Below, piece after piece: positions 51,718 to 59,541 of a stretch of 64,000 nucleotides of DNA (its first letter is position 1; the number at the start of each line of letters is the position of its first letter). Source of the stretch: Treponema sp. C6A8. Lineage in GTDB: Bacteria > Spirochaetota > Spirochaetia > Treponematales > Treponemataceae. The translations under genes and the position numbers were made by a program. The stretch covers positions 62,001 to 126,000 of the forward strand of contig NZ_KK211042.1 in NCBI RefSeq assembly GCF_000619925.1, written 5' to 3'. The notes below the pieces were generated by a model. It had not been told where the DNA came from. It saw only the letters and a list, made by a program, of their open reading frames with translations, and made no database searches.

Positions 51718-54700
51718 TTATCCGATTGATTCCTGAGCAGGATCCGTATCGGTAAAGCCAGTGTTTCCTTCTGCGGCGCGAACTTCAGCTTTTACAAGGC
51801 TTCCGTCCGGCATGCGGATCATTCCTTCGCTGCCGACTTCATCCGGGTGTCGTCCAACCGGAGCGTTAGAAAGCAGCAGCTTCAGGCGGTTCAGCTGGTT
51901 TACTTCCGAGCTGCCCGGGTCATAGTCGATTGCAGAGATATTCGCATCCGGGAAGCGGCGGCGAAGCTCTTTAATCATACCCTTACCAGTTACGTGGTTA
52001 GGCAGACAGGCAAAAGGCTGAACGCAGGCAATACTTGGAGCTCCCTCGTTGATAAGCTCAACCATTTCAGCAGTAAGGAACCATCCTTCTCCTGTGATAT
52101 TTCCAATCTGAACGATGTCGTCTACGCCCTTCATCATCTGGTAGATTGAGTTAGGAGCTTCAAAACGGCGACTCTTACGAAGGTATTTTTTCATCTTGCG
52201 GCGGTAAAGATCCAGTCCCCATACAAGAAGACGGGCATTACGCTCGGTTTTCTTAGGGAAGGCCAGCTGCTGATGGCGGAAAATACCGGTTGCAAAGGTG
52301 TAGAAGAAGAAGTCCAGCAAGTCTGGCATAACGCACTCTGCACCTTCTTTTTCGATTGTATCGACAATCTGATTGTTTGCAGTCGGATGGAATTTTACAA
52401 GGATTTCTCCGACAACACCAACGCGAGGCTTTTTAATAGGCTTAAGCGGAAGGTTATCAAAATCCTTAATAATATTGCGAACAAGGCGGTTGAAGCGGGC
52501 AAAAGAAACATGCTTTTCAAACATTGCTTCTGCCTTGGCATTCCATTTTTCGTACATCTGATTTGCGCTGCCCGGAACTTCCTCGTAAGGACGAACGCGA
52601 TACAATACGCGCATAAGAACGTCACCTACAACCAGAGCCTTAATCAGATTATCAACAAGGCGCGGAGTAAGCTTAAAGCCCGGGTTCTTTTCAAAACCCT
52701 GGGCACTTAAAGAAAGGACCGGAACCTGTCCCCATCCCGCGTCATTCAAGGCACGGCGGATAAATCCAATATAGTTTGTCGCGCGGCAACCGCCACCGGT
52801 CTGAGTAATAATAAGGGCAACCTTATCAATGTCATATTTTCCGCTTTCAAGGGCCGAAATCATCTGACCGGCAACAAGAAGCGACGGATAACATGCATCG
52901 TTATTTACATAGCGGAGACCTGCATCAATTGCCTTAGGGTCAACAGCGTCCAGTACAACAAAATTGTAGCCGCCACTGCGGAAAGCCTTCTGCAAAATGC
53001 GGAAGTGGATTGGCGACATCTGAGGGCCGATAATCGTGTGGGTGTACTTCATTTCTTTTGTAAATACCACGCGGTTATAAGCCGATGTTTTTTCTTCAAG
53101 GTGACGGCGGTTTCTTCTTCTAGCCTTTACAGCCGCAATCAGAGAACGGATTCGGATTCGAACCGCACCCAGGTTACTTCCCTCATCAATCTTGATAAGA
53201 GTGTACATGCGGTTTTTAGCGCGCAAAATTTCATCCACCTGATCCGCTGTTACGGCATCAAGGCCACAGCCGAATGAAGTAAGCTGAACAAGCTCAAGAT
53301 TTGCCATTTCGCTTACAAACTGAGCGGCACGGTAAAGCCTGTTATGGTAAACCCACTGGTCAATAATGCGAAGCGGGCGTTCAATCTTTCCAAGGTGAGC
53401 TACAGAGTCTTCGGTAAGAACTGCAAGGCCAAGTCCGTTAATCAGTTCAGGAATTCCGTGGTTGATTTCCGGATCAAGATGATAAGGACGTCCCGAAAGT
53501 ACAATACCGCTTCCGCCCTTTGTAATGATTTCTTCAAGGGCATCTTCACCGGCCTTGCGGACGTCAGCGCGGAATTTTTCCTGCTCTGCCCAGGCTTTTT
53601 CTACAGCATCATAAATTGCTTCGCGGGTAAGTTTCGGGAACTTAGGAAGCATTTCTTCACAAAGACGCTCCTGCAGGCGAGGTTTGTCGTAAATCGGAAG
53701 GAATGGATCCATATATAAAATAGAATCATCCTGGCGGAGTGCGTCTACGTTGTTGCGCAAAACTTCAGGATAGCTTGTTACAATCGGACAGTTATAGTGG
53801 TTTCCTGCCCCGGAATCTTCCTTAAGCTCATAAGGCGCACAAGGATAGAAAATAAACTTAATTCCCTGCTGCAAAAGGCTCTCTACGTGACCATGGCTGA
53901 TTTTTCCAGGGTAACATACAGATTCAGAAGGGATAGTTTCAATTCCTTTTTCGTAAACCTTGCGGCTTGAACGCTGGCTCAAACGAACACGGAAGCCCAG
54001 TTCATTAAAGAAGGTAAACCACAAAGGATAGTTTTCATACATATTGAGGACGCGAGGAATACCTACATCGCCCATAGGAGCGTCTTCTGCCTTGCGTGGA
54101 ACATAGCTGAAAAGACGCTTATATTTCCAGTCAAAAAGATTTGGAAGCGGACCCGCATCATCATCAAGCGATTTATTTTTATCACTTGCGGCAAGAACCT
54201 GAACGCCTTCAATTTCAGCACCCTTTTCGCAGCGGTTACCAGTAATGAAGGTTCGGGTAGCAGATTCAGTTTTGAAGGTATTAATTGTCAAAAGACAGTT
54301 GTTCTGACATTTTCCGCAGCGGCGGAGTTCCAGATCAACATGGAAGCTTTCCAAATCAGACAAAGTTGCAATATTAGAATGAACCTCGTGAACTGTATCT
54401 TCAGGCTCTCCAGGCTGAGGGGCAGTCAAATCGCGCCACTGGTCGTAGGCAATAAGAGCCGAACCGTAGGCACCCATCAAACCTGCAACATCAGGACGAA
54501 AAACATTTACGCCAGAAATATTTTCAAAGGCACGCAGAACGGCATCATTATTGAAGGTACCACCCTGAACTACAACCTTTGTTCCAATATCACTGGCCTT
54601 GCGCAGTTTAATTACCTTAAACAAGGCATTTTTGATTACAGAATAAGAAAGACCTGCCGAAATATCAGCAACAGAAGAACCTTCCTTCTGAGCCTGCTTT

Positions 54701-56235
54701 ACGCGGCTGTTCATAAATACAGTACAGCGTGAGCCAAGGTCTACCGGCTTTTCTGCCATCAAAGCAATCTTACTGAAGTCCTTTACATCCATACCCATTG
54801 TGCGGGCAAAGTTATCAAGGAAGGAACCGCAGCCAGAAGAACAGGCCTCGTTCAGCTGAATGGAAGTAATGGCACCGTCTTTCATGCGGAGACACTTCAT
54901 ATCCTGACCGCCGATGTCCAGAAGGAACTCTACGCCAGGAACAAAGAAGTCAGCAGCGCGGAAGTGAGTGATTGTTTCAACCTCACCCGCATCAACATTA
55001 AAGGCCGACTGGAAAAGAACTTCGCCGTAGCCGGTAGAAACCGCACGACCAATATAAGCGTCAGCCGGCAGCTGGGCATACAATTCCTTCAAAACCTTAA
55101 CGGCAAGCTCGACAGGATTTCCCTGATTGTGGGCATAAAAATCCCAGAGGATTGCCCCTTCCTGGTCAATCAAAACAGCCTTAGTAGTTGTAGAACCCGC
55201 ATCAAGACCAAGGAAAACAGGCCCCTTTACAGATTTCAAATCCCCGCGCTTAGCCTTTTCCTGAGCATGGCGTTTTTTAAACTCTTCAAGCTCTGCTTCG
55301 TTCTTAAAAAGAGGTGGCAGACGCTGAACCTCGCTGAGCTCAGCACCAACAAGATTTTTCAGGCTCTCACGGAATTCTTTAATTGTCGGAAAGTGGAAGT
55401 TTTCAGCAGAATCGCCGGTAAACTTGCGCTCAGCACTAAAAGCAGAACCGCTGGCAACAAAAAGCTGCGAATCTTCCGGCACAATAATTTCATCTTCCTT
55501 AAGCTTAAGGGTTTCAATAAAGCGGTAGCGCAGCTGATCCATAAAGTGAAGAGGGCCTCCCAAAAAGGCAACGTGACCGCGAATCGGCTTACCGCAGGCA
55601 AGACCAGAAATTGTCTGGTTTACAACCGCCTGATAAATAGAAGCCGCAATATCTTCCTTGCGGGCACCTTCGTTAATCAAAGGCTGAATATCAGTTTTAG
55701 CAAATACACCACAGCGGGCCGCAATCGGATAAATCTGCTTAGCGTTTTTAGAAAGCTCGTTCAAACCGTTTGCATCAGTTTCCAGCAAAGCCGCCATCTG
55801 ATCGATAAATGCACCCGTACCACCCGCACAGGTACCGTTCATTCGCTGCTCAACGCCGCCTTTAAAATATGTAATCTTAGCGTCTTCACCGCCTAGCTCG
55901 ATTACAACATCAGTCTGAGGAATAATCTTCTTAACAGCAGTCGTAGCCGCAATAACTTCCTGAATAAAAGGAATGTTAAGCCAGTGGGAAACAGAAAGAC
56001 CGCCGGAACCAGTAACCTTTACAGTAAGAGTCTGCTTGTCACCAGCAGGAAATTTCTTTTCTATATCGTCTAATGCCTGATTTACAACCTTAATAATTGT
56101 GCTTCGAATGTCTGCACGATGACGCTGATAGTCGCCATAGATGAGCTTATCATCGTGGTCAAGAATCGCTACTTTTACCGTAGTAGAACCGACATCAATA
56201 CCCATACGCAATGGGATAATTTCTTCATTTGCCAT
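51718..56235 (-). CDS. 2-hydroxyacyl-CoA dehydratase activase-related protein (double BcrAD/BadFG ATPase)
   Basis: A 1505-residue cytoplasmic protein. The first ASKHA ATPase domain (about 8-265: GIDVGSTTVKVAILD, ELGGEDAKITY, NGTCAGGTGAFIDQ) is followed by a second (about 335-600: GLDAGSTTTKAVLID, DIGGQDMKCL, NEACSSGCGSFLDNFA), a Cys-containing DUF2229-type region (about 640-960) and a C-terminal dehydratase-like region. Conserved Cys fit the bridging 4Fe-4S cluster of the activators. Such proteins inject an electron to start radical dehydration of 2-hydroxyacyl-CoA; the client of the large fused form is not known. It heads the operon; its promoter lies 8 bases before the ATG. Confidence 0.9.
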   Translation of the reverse strand: MANEEIIPLRMGIDVGSTTVKVAILDHDDKLIYGDYQRHRADIRSTIIKVVNQALDDIEKKFPAGDKQTLTVKVTGSGGLSVSHWLNIPFIQEVIAATTAVKKIIPQTDVVIELGGEDAKITYFKGGVEQRMNGTCAGGTGAFIDQMAALLETDANGLNELSKNAKQIYPIAARCGVFAKTDIQPLINEGARKEDIAASIYQAVVNQTISGLACGKPIRGHVAFLGGPLHFMDQLRYRFIETLKLKEDEIIVPEDSQLFVASGSAFSAERKFTGDSAENFHFPTIKEFRESLKNLVGAELSEVQRLPPLFKNEAELEEFKKRHAQEKAKRGDLKSVKGPVFLGLDAGSTTTKAVLIDQEGAILWDFYAHNQGNPVELAVKVLKELYAQLPADAYIGRAVSTGYGEVLFQSAFNVDAGEVETITHFRAADFFVPGVEFLLDIGGQDMKCLRMKDGAITSIQLNEACSSGCGSFLDNFARTMGMDVKDFSKIALMAEKPVDLGSRCTVFMNSRVKQAQKEGSSVADISAGLSYSVIKNALFKVIKLRKASDIGTKVVVQGGTFNNDAVLRAFENISGVNVFRPDVAGLMGAYGSALIAYDQWRDLTAPQPGEPEDTVHEVHSNIATLSDLESFHVDLELRRCGKCQNNCLLTINTFKTESATRTFITGNRCEKGAEIEGVQVLAASDKNKSLDDDAGPLPNLFDWKYKRLFSYVPRKAEDAPMGDVGIPRVLNMYENYPLWFTFFNELGFRVRLSQRSSRKVYEKGIETIPSESVCYPGKISHGHVESLLQQGIKFIFYPCAPYELKEDSGAGNHYNCPIVTSYPEVLRNNVDALRQDDSILYMDPFLPIYDKPRLQERLCEEMLPKFPKLTREAIYDAVEKAWAEQEKFRADVRKAGEDALEEIITKGGSGIVLSGRPYHLDPEINHGIPELINGLGLAVLTEDSVAHLGKIERPLRIIDQWVYHNRLYRAAQFVSEMANLELVQLTSFGCGLDAVTADQVDEILRAKNRMYTLIKIDEGSNLGAVRIRIRSLIAAVKARRRNRRHLEEKTSAYNRVVFTKEMKYTHTIIGPQMSPIHFRILQKAFRSGGYNFVVLDAVDPKAIDAGLRYVNNDACYPSLLVAGQMISALESGKYDIDKVALIITQTGGGCRATNYIGFIRRALNDAGWGQVPVLSLSAQGFEKNPGFKLTPRLVDNLIKALVVGDVLMRVLYRVRPYEEVPGSANQMYEKWNAKAEAMFEKHVSFARFNRLVRNIIKDFDNLPLKPIKKPRVGVVGEILVKFHPTANNQIVDTIEKEGAECVMPDLLDFFFYTFATGIFRHQQLAFPKKTERNARLLVWGLDLYRRKMKKYLRKSRRFEAPNSIYQMMKGVDDIVQIGNITGEGWFLTAEMVELINEGAPSIACVQPFACLPNHVTGKGMIKELRRRFPDANISAIDYDPGSSEVNQLNRLKLLLSNAPVGRHPDEVGSEGMIRMPDGSLVKAEVRAAEGNTGFTDTDPAQESIG

Positions 56236-56243
56236 AGTTTTCT

Positions 56244-56295
56244 ATTTTAACGGTAAAAAGAAAAGGTTGCAACGGTGATTTTTTGCCTATAAAAT
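56244..56295. promoter_or_regulatory. Symmetric divergent promoter sharing one palindromic -35
   Basis: TTGCAA (56267-56272) is its own complement. On the plus strand it is followed by 17 bases and TAAAAT (56290-56295), then eight bases and ATG 56304. On the minus strand it is followed by 17 bases and TAAAAT (56249-56244), then eight bases and ATG 56235. Confidence 0.6.
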
Positions 56296-56303
56296 AGAAG
56301 ATA

Positions 56304-56705
56304 ATGAATTTGAGTTATCGTATTCTTGACTGTGACATTTTTGAATCTTACATGGCTCTGGAAGGCTGGGATAACTTTCCCCTGCTTCAGTCCTACACTA
56401 CTCAGGGCGAATTCCCCTTCCTGCTCAAAGACAATAAATATATGATTTTCGATTACACGCCATCTGGCGGTTTTTTGAAGGCAGTCTGCATCTATAAAAT
56501 GATAGGAGACACCCTCATAATCGACTTTTTTGAAGTTAATAAAAATTACCGCCACCAGGGTTTAGGAACCCGCGCCATGGAACGCCTTATGCTTGAAACC
56601 GGCGCCAAAAAGGTCGTTCTTGAAGCAAAAGACACAAACGCGGCTATTTTCTGGAAATCACTTGGAATGAAGCGCGTCGACGAACAAACCTTCACCTTTG
56701 ATTAA
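56304..56705 (+). CDS. GNAT family acetyltransferase
   Basis: A 133-residue protein with the acetyl-CoA loop NYRHQGLGTRAMERL (about residues 82-96) and the closing VVLEAKDTNAAIFWKSLGM segment. Substrate unknown. It shares a symmetric promoter with the 12.7-kb minus-strand operon and shows no Shine-Dalgarno sequence. A GC-rich hairpin (GCCTGA/TCAGGC) lies shortly after the stop. Confidence 0.88.
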   Translation: MNLSYRILDCDIFESYMALEGWDNFPLLQSYTTQGEFPFLLKDNKYMIFDYTPSGGFLKAVCIYKMIGDTLIIDFFEVNKNYRHQGLGTRAMERLMLETGAKKVVLEAKDTNAAIFWKSLGMKRVDEQTFTFD

Positions 56706-56773
56706 AGATGAAAGCTTATTGAAAAAGAATGAAGAACGCCTGACGGCTCCGGGGGGATCAGGCAGTCAGTCAC

Positions 56774-57460
56774 TTACTCATCAAATCTTAAAACGTGAGC
56801 TCTCATCCACTTACCTACAATAGTTACGGCAGGGCCAATTGAAAGCGCCAGAATTATCGAACCAAGGAGAGAGCCCTGCATTCCCTTTGGATTAGAAAGG
56901 CTTGCGCAGACACCAATTGTAATTGCAAGCATATCATAACAGATGCGGATAATGAAAAACGGCACTTTAGAAATCCAGCCTGAAATAATCATAGGAATTG
57001 CGTCGTAAGGAGCAACACCAAGCTGGGCATTCATATAAGTTGCGGCAGTTACGACAAAAAAGAAAATCGCAAAGGCAAAAATTATAATGCGCCAGTTCAT
57101 ACTTTCAGCAAGCTGAAGAAAATCGTGCAGCCCTGCTCTTTTCCAGATTGCACAGAAAAAGTCAGCAATATAACCGATACAAATCCAGTTGAAAAAAGTT
57201 CCGAATCCGATAAGGTTTCTTGCAAAAATCAAACTTAGAATAAACATGACTGCATTGGCAATTACCTGCAGGTTTCCCAGGGTCAAACCGAATCTGCTTG
57301 CAACGTTGCGGTTCATAAAGCTGCAAGGGTCAGTTCCGAAATTTACTTCTATTAATAAAGAAAGAAATAAGCCCATTCCCAGAATTGAAATAATCATAAT
57401 AGGAAATTTCACTGCAAAATGGGGTACAAAAAATTGTTTTTTCAGATTATTTAAGAGCAT
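56774..57460 (-). CDS. YczE/YyaS/YitT-family membrane protein
   Basis: A 228-residue inner-membrane protein with five or so membrane helices (about 17-38, 53-75, 80-100, 118-140, 155-180, 190-212). It has GMGLFLSLLIEVNFGTDPCS near the N-terminus and LGVAPYDAIPMIISG in the middle, as in the YczE/YitT group. Members are of unclear function. GAGGA lies six bases before the ATG. It is a single gene; the SRP RNA gene lies upstream on the other strand. Confidence 0.8.
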   Translation of the reverse strand: MLLNNLKKQFFVPHFAVKFPIMIISILGMGLFLSLLIEVNFGTDPCSFMNRNVASRFGLTLGNLQVIANAVMFILSLIFARNLIGFGTFFNWICIGYIADFFCAIWKRAGLHDFLQLAESMNWRIIIFAFAIFFFVVTAATYMNAQLGVAPYDAIPMIISGWISKVPFFIIRICYDMLAITIGVCASLSNPKGMQGSLLGSIILALSIGPAVTIVGKWMRAHVLRFDE

Positions 57461-57502
57461 AGTTTCCTCAATAGTTCAAATGAATAAAGTTACAATAGCA
57501 TA

Positions 57503-57531
57503 TTTACTAAAAGATTAAAATCATTTAATAT
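57503..57531 (+). promoter_or_regulatory. Promoter of the SRP RNA gene
   Basis: TTTACT (57503-57508), 17 bases, TAATAT (57526-57531). Start expected at about 57538-57540, where the RNA's outer stem begins. Confidence 0.7.
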
Positions 57532-57539
57532 TCAGAAAC

Positions 57540-57668
57540 GAGCCCTTTGATGAGTTCAGGTGCTATGCAAATCATCGCTGGAAAACCCCGCCAGAGGAGG
57601 AATCCAGCAACGGTATTCAGATGATGGTTGTGCCGTAGATTACCTGAACTCTTCAAAGGGCTTTTTAT
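57540..57668 (+). ncRNA. ffs: Signal recognition particle RNA (4.5S-type)
   Basis: A single long hairpin. The outer stem AGCCCTTTGA-GAGTTCAGGT (57541-57560) pairs with ACCTGAACTC-TCAAAGGGCT near 57640-57662. The apical part carries the conserved SRP signature: AACCCCGCCAG, then the GGA-GGAA-TCC tetraloop hairpin (57596-57605), then AGCAACGGTA. These form the asymmetric loop bound by Ffh. The 3' side has CAGATGATGGTTGTGCCGTAGA, close to the enterobacterial order, and a T-rich tail ends the RNA. It works with Ffh and FtsY in inserting membrane proteins. Confidence 0.88.
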
Positions 57669-57708
57669 TTATTGCAGGACAATTTTACAAATATAAGCAA
57701 ATGCTTTC

Positions 57709-57780
57709 GCGGAGGTCCGTAATTTGCACCGCTGCTTTGCGCTCGCCGCAAGCTGCGCTTGCTCTGTAGGCAAACTCCGC
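57709..57780. repeat. GC-rich nested inverted repeat
   Basis: GCGGAG (57709-57714) and TTTGC (57723-57727) pair with GCAAA (57770-57774) and CTCCGC (57775-57780). The inside is GC-rich. No ORF of worth crosses it. The stretch 57669-57962 as a whole contains this repeat, the gdhA terminator and a group of three hairpins. Confidence 0.4.
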
Positions 57781-57846
57781 GTTGTATCCCCTTCATCGCG
57801 CAAAAACCTACGCAAATCACGAACCTGACGATAATAGAAAATGCGT

Positions 57847-57876
57847 TAAAAAAGGCAGTCCAGTGGACTGCCTTTT
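57847..57876. terminator. Terminator for gdhA
   Basis: AAAAGGCAGTCC (57850-57861) pairs with GGACTGCCTTTT (57865-57876). On the minus strand six T follow the stem. It could also end plus-strand transcripts. Confidence 0.8.
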
Positions 57877-57898
57877 AGCATTTACTTACTAATGTCTC

Positions 57899-57951
57899 GC
57901 CCAGTTATACTGGGCGGTAACCCGAAAGGGTGGCAGGTGCGATCAGGCACC
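57899..57951. other. Three consecutive small hairpins after gdhA
   Basis: GCCCAG/CTGGGC (57899/57910), ACCC-GAAA-GGGT (57920-57931) and GGTGC/GCACC (57936/57947) lie in a row between the gdhA stop and its terminator. They would form the 3' untranslated end of the gdhA mRNA. Confidence 0.5.
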
Positions 57952-57962
57952 ATAAATATAAA

Positions 57963-59321
57963 TTAAACCAATCCCTGAGCTACCATTGCATTTGCCACCT
58001 TAACAAAACCTGCTATATTGGCTCCCGCAACATAATTTACCCAGTTGCCTTCTTTTGCACCGAATTTAACTGCTGTGTCGTAAGCGTTGTTGTGGATGTT
58101 AATCATGATGTCATGGAGTTTTTCATCAACTTCTTTTGCAGACCATGAAAGGCGCTCGCTGTTCTGAGACATTTCGAGACCAGATGTTGCAACACCACCG
58201 GCGTTAGAAGCTTTTCCTGGAGCATAAAGAATCTTAGCAGCAAGGAATTTGTTTACAGCGTCGATGTTAGAAGGCATGTTAGCACCTTCAGCAACAAGTT
58301 TTACGCCGTTATCAAGAAGCTTCTGTGCATCTTCGCCAAGAAGTTCGTTCTGTGTAGCACATGGGAATGCACAGTCACATTTAACTTCCCAAACTTTTTT
58401 GCCTTCAAAGTATTTAGCAGATGGGAACTGTTTAGCATATTCAGCAATGCGGCCGCGGCGAACTGTCTTGAGCTCTTTAACCCAGTCAAGTTTTTCCTGA
58501 GTAATACCGTCTGCATCGTAAATGTATCCGTTTGAGTCAGAAAGTGTAACAACTTTTGCACCAAGCTGAATAAGTTTTTCTGCAGCGTATTCTGCAACGT
58601 TACCTGAACCAGAAACAACACAAACCTTACCCTTGAAGTCGTCTCCAACTTTCTTGAGCATTTCCTGAGCAAAGTAGATAAGACCATAACCAGTAGCTTC
58701 TGTACGAATCAAAGAACCACCGAATGTAAGACCTTTACCTGTCAAAACTCCAGTATATTCATCGCGGATTCTCTTGTACTGTCCGAAGAGATATCCGATT
58801 TCGCGTCCGCCAACGTTTTTATCACCGGCTGGAACGTCTGTATCAGCTCCAATGTGGCGATAGAGTTCTGTCATAAATGACTGGCAGAAGCGCATAACTT
58901 CTTTGTCTGATTTTCCGTGAGGATCGAAGTCAGAACCACCTTTACCACCACCCATTGGGAGAGTTGTAAGAGAGTTTTTAAGAACCTGTTCAAAACCAAG
59001 GAACTTCAAAACTGAAAGGTTAACTTCTTTAGAGAAACGAAGACCTCCTTTGTAAGGACCAATTGCAGAGTTGAACTGAACACGGAAACCACGGTTTACA
59101 TGATAGTTACCTGCATCATCCATCCAAGGTACTCTGAACTGAATTACGCGCTCTGGCTCAACAAGGCGTTCAAGAATTGCGTTTGGCTCAAGTTCTGGCA
59201 TTTTTTCTACAACTGGATCAAGAGTTGTAAGAACTTCTTCTACAGCCTGCAAAAATTCAGGTTCGTTGGCATTCTTTGCTTTTACTTCTTCCCATACACG
59301 GTTTACGTAAGCATTTTTCAT
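57963..59321 (-). CDS. gdhA: Glutamate dehydrogenase (NADP-type)
   Basis: A 452-residue hexameric-type enzyme. It has GPYKGGLRFSKEVNLS, PMGGGKGGSDFDPHGKSD with the catalytic Lys, AGDKNVGGREIGYLFGQYKR, and the nucleotide-binding CVVSGSGNVAEYAAEKL. It makes glutamate from 2-oxoglutarate and ammonia, the main ammonia entry in many gut anaerobes, and pairs in logic with AsnA. GAGGAG precedes the ATG. The 220-base gap to the next gene holds no other gene. Confidence 0.96.
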   Translation of the reverse strand: MKNAYVNRVWEEVKAKNANEPEFLQAVEEVLTTLDPVVEKMPELEPNAILERLVEPERVIQFRVPWMDDAGNYHVNRGFRVQFNSAIGPYKGGLRFSKEVNLSVLKFLGFEQVLKNSLTTLPMGGGKGGSDFDPHGKSDKEVMRFCQSFMTELYRHIGADTDVPAGDKNVGGREIGYLFGQYKRIRDEYTGVLTGKGLTFGGSLIRTEATGYGLIYFAQEMLKKVGDDFKGKVCVVSGSGNVAEYAAEKLIQLGAKVVTLSDSNGYIYDADGITQEKLDWVKELKTVRRGRIAEYAKQFPSAKYFEGKKVWEVKCDCAFPCATQNELLGEDAQKLLDNGVKLVAEGANMPSNIDAVNKFLAAKILYAPGKASNAGGVATSGLEMSQNSERLSWSAKEVDEKLHDIMINIHNNAYDTAVKFGAKEGNWVNYVAGANIAGFVKVANAMVAQGLV

Positions 59322-59541
59322 TTCGTTTTACTCCTCGGCAAATGTAAAAAGGGATGCATTCAGCAACAGCATTCTGCATATTTATACATTCCCGAATAAT
59401 AAATATACCAAAATCAACTTTTTTTATAAAGTAATCAAGCAGAAAATTTTTAATAAAATTAAATATTTTTAGTAAGAATAAAGTGTTATATTTCAGCAGA
59501 TTTATTTACCATTATAGAAATAACTGTGTTATAATTATATT

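Noticed and set aside
54964..55896. 310-codon plus-strand frame inside the activase gene
   Set aside because: Antisense shadow of the two conserved ATPase domains; no start signal and no domain.
57540..57668. Riboswitch for the yitT-like gene on the minus strand
   Set aside because: The promoter, T-rich tail and SRP signature all lie on the plus strand, so this is the SRP RNA gene.
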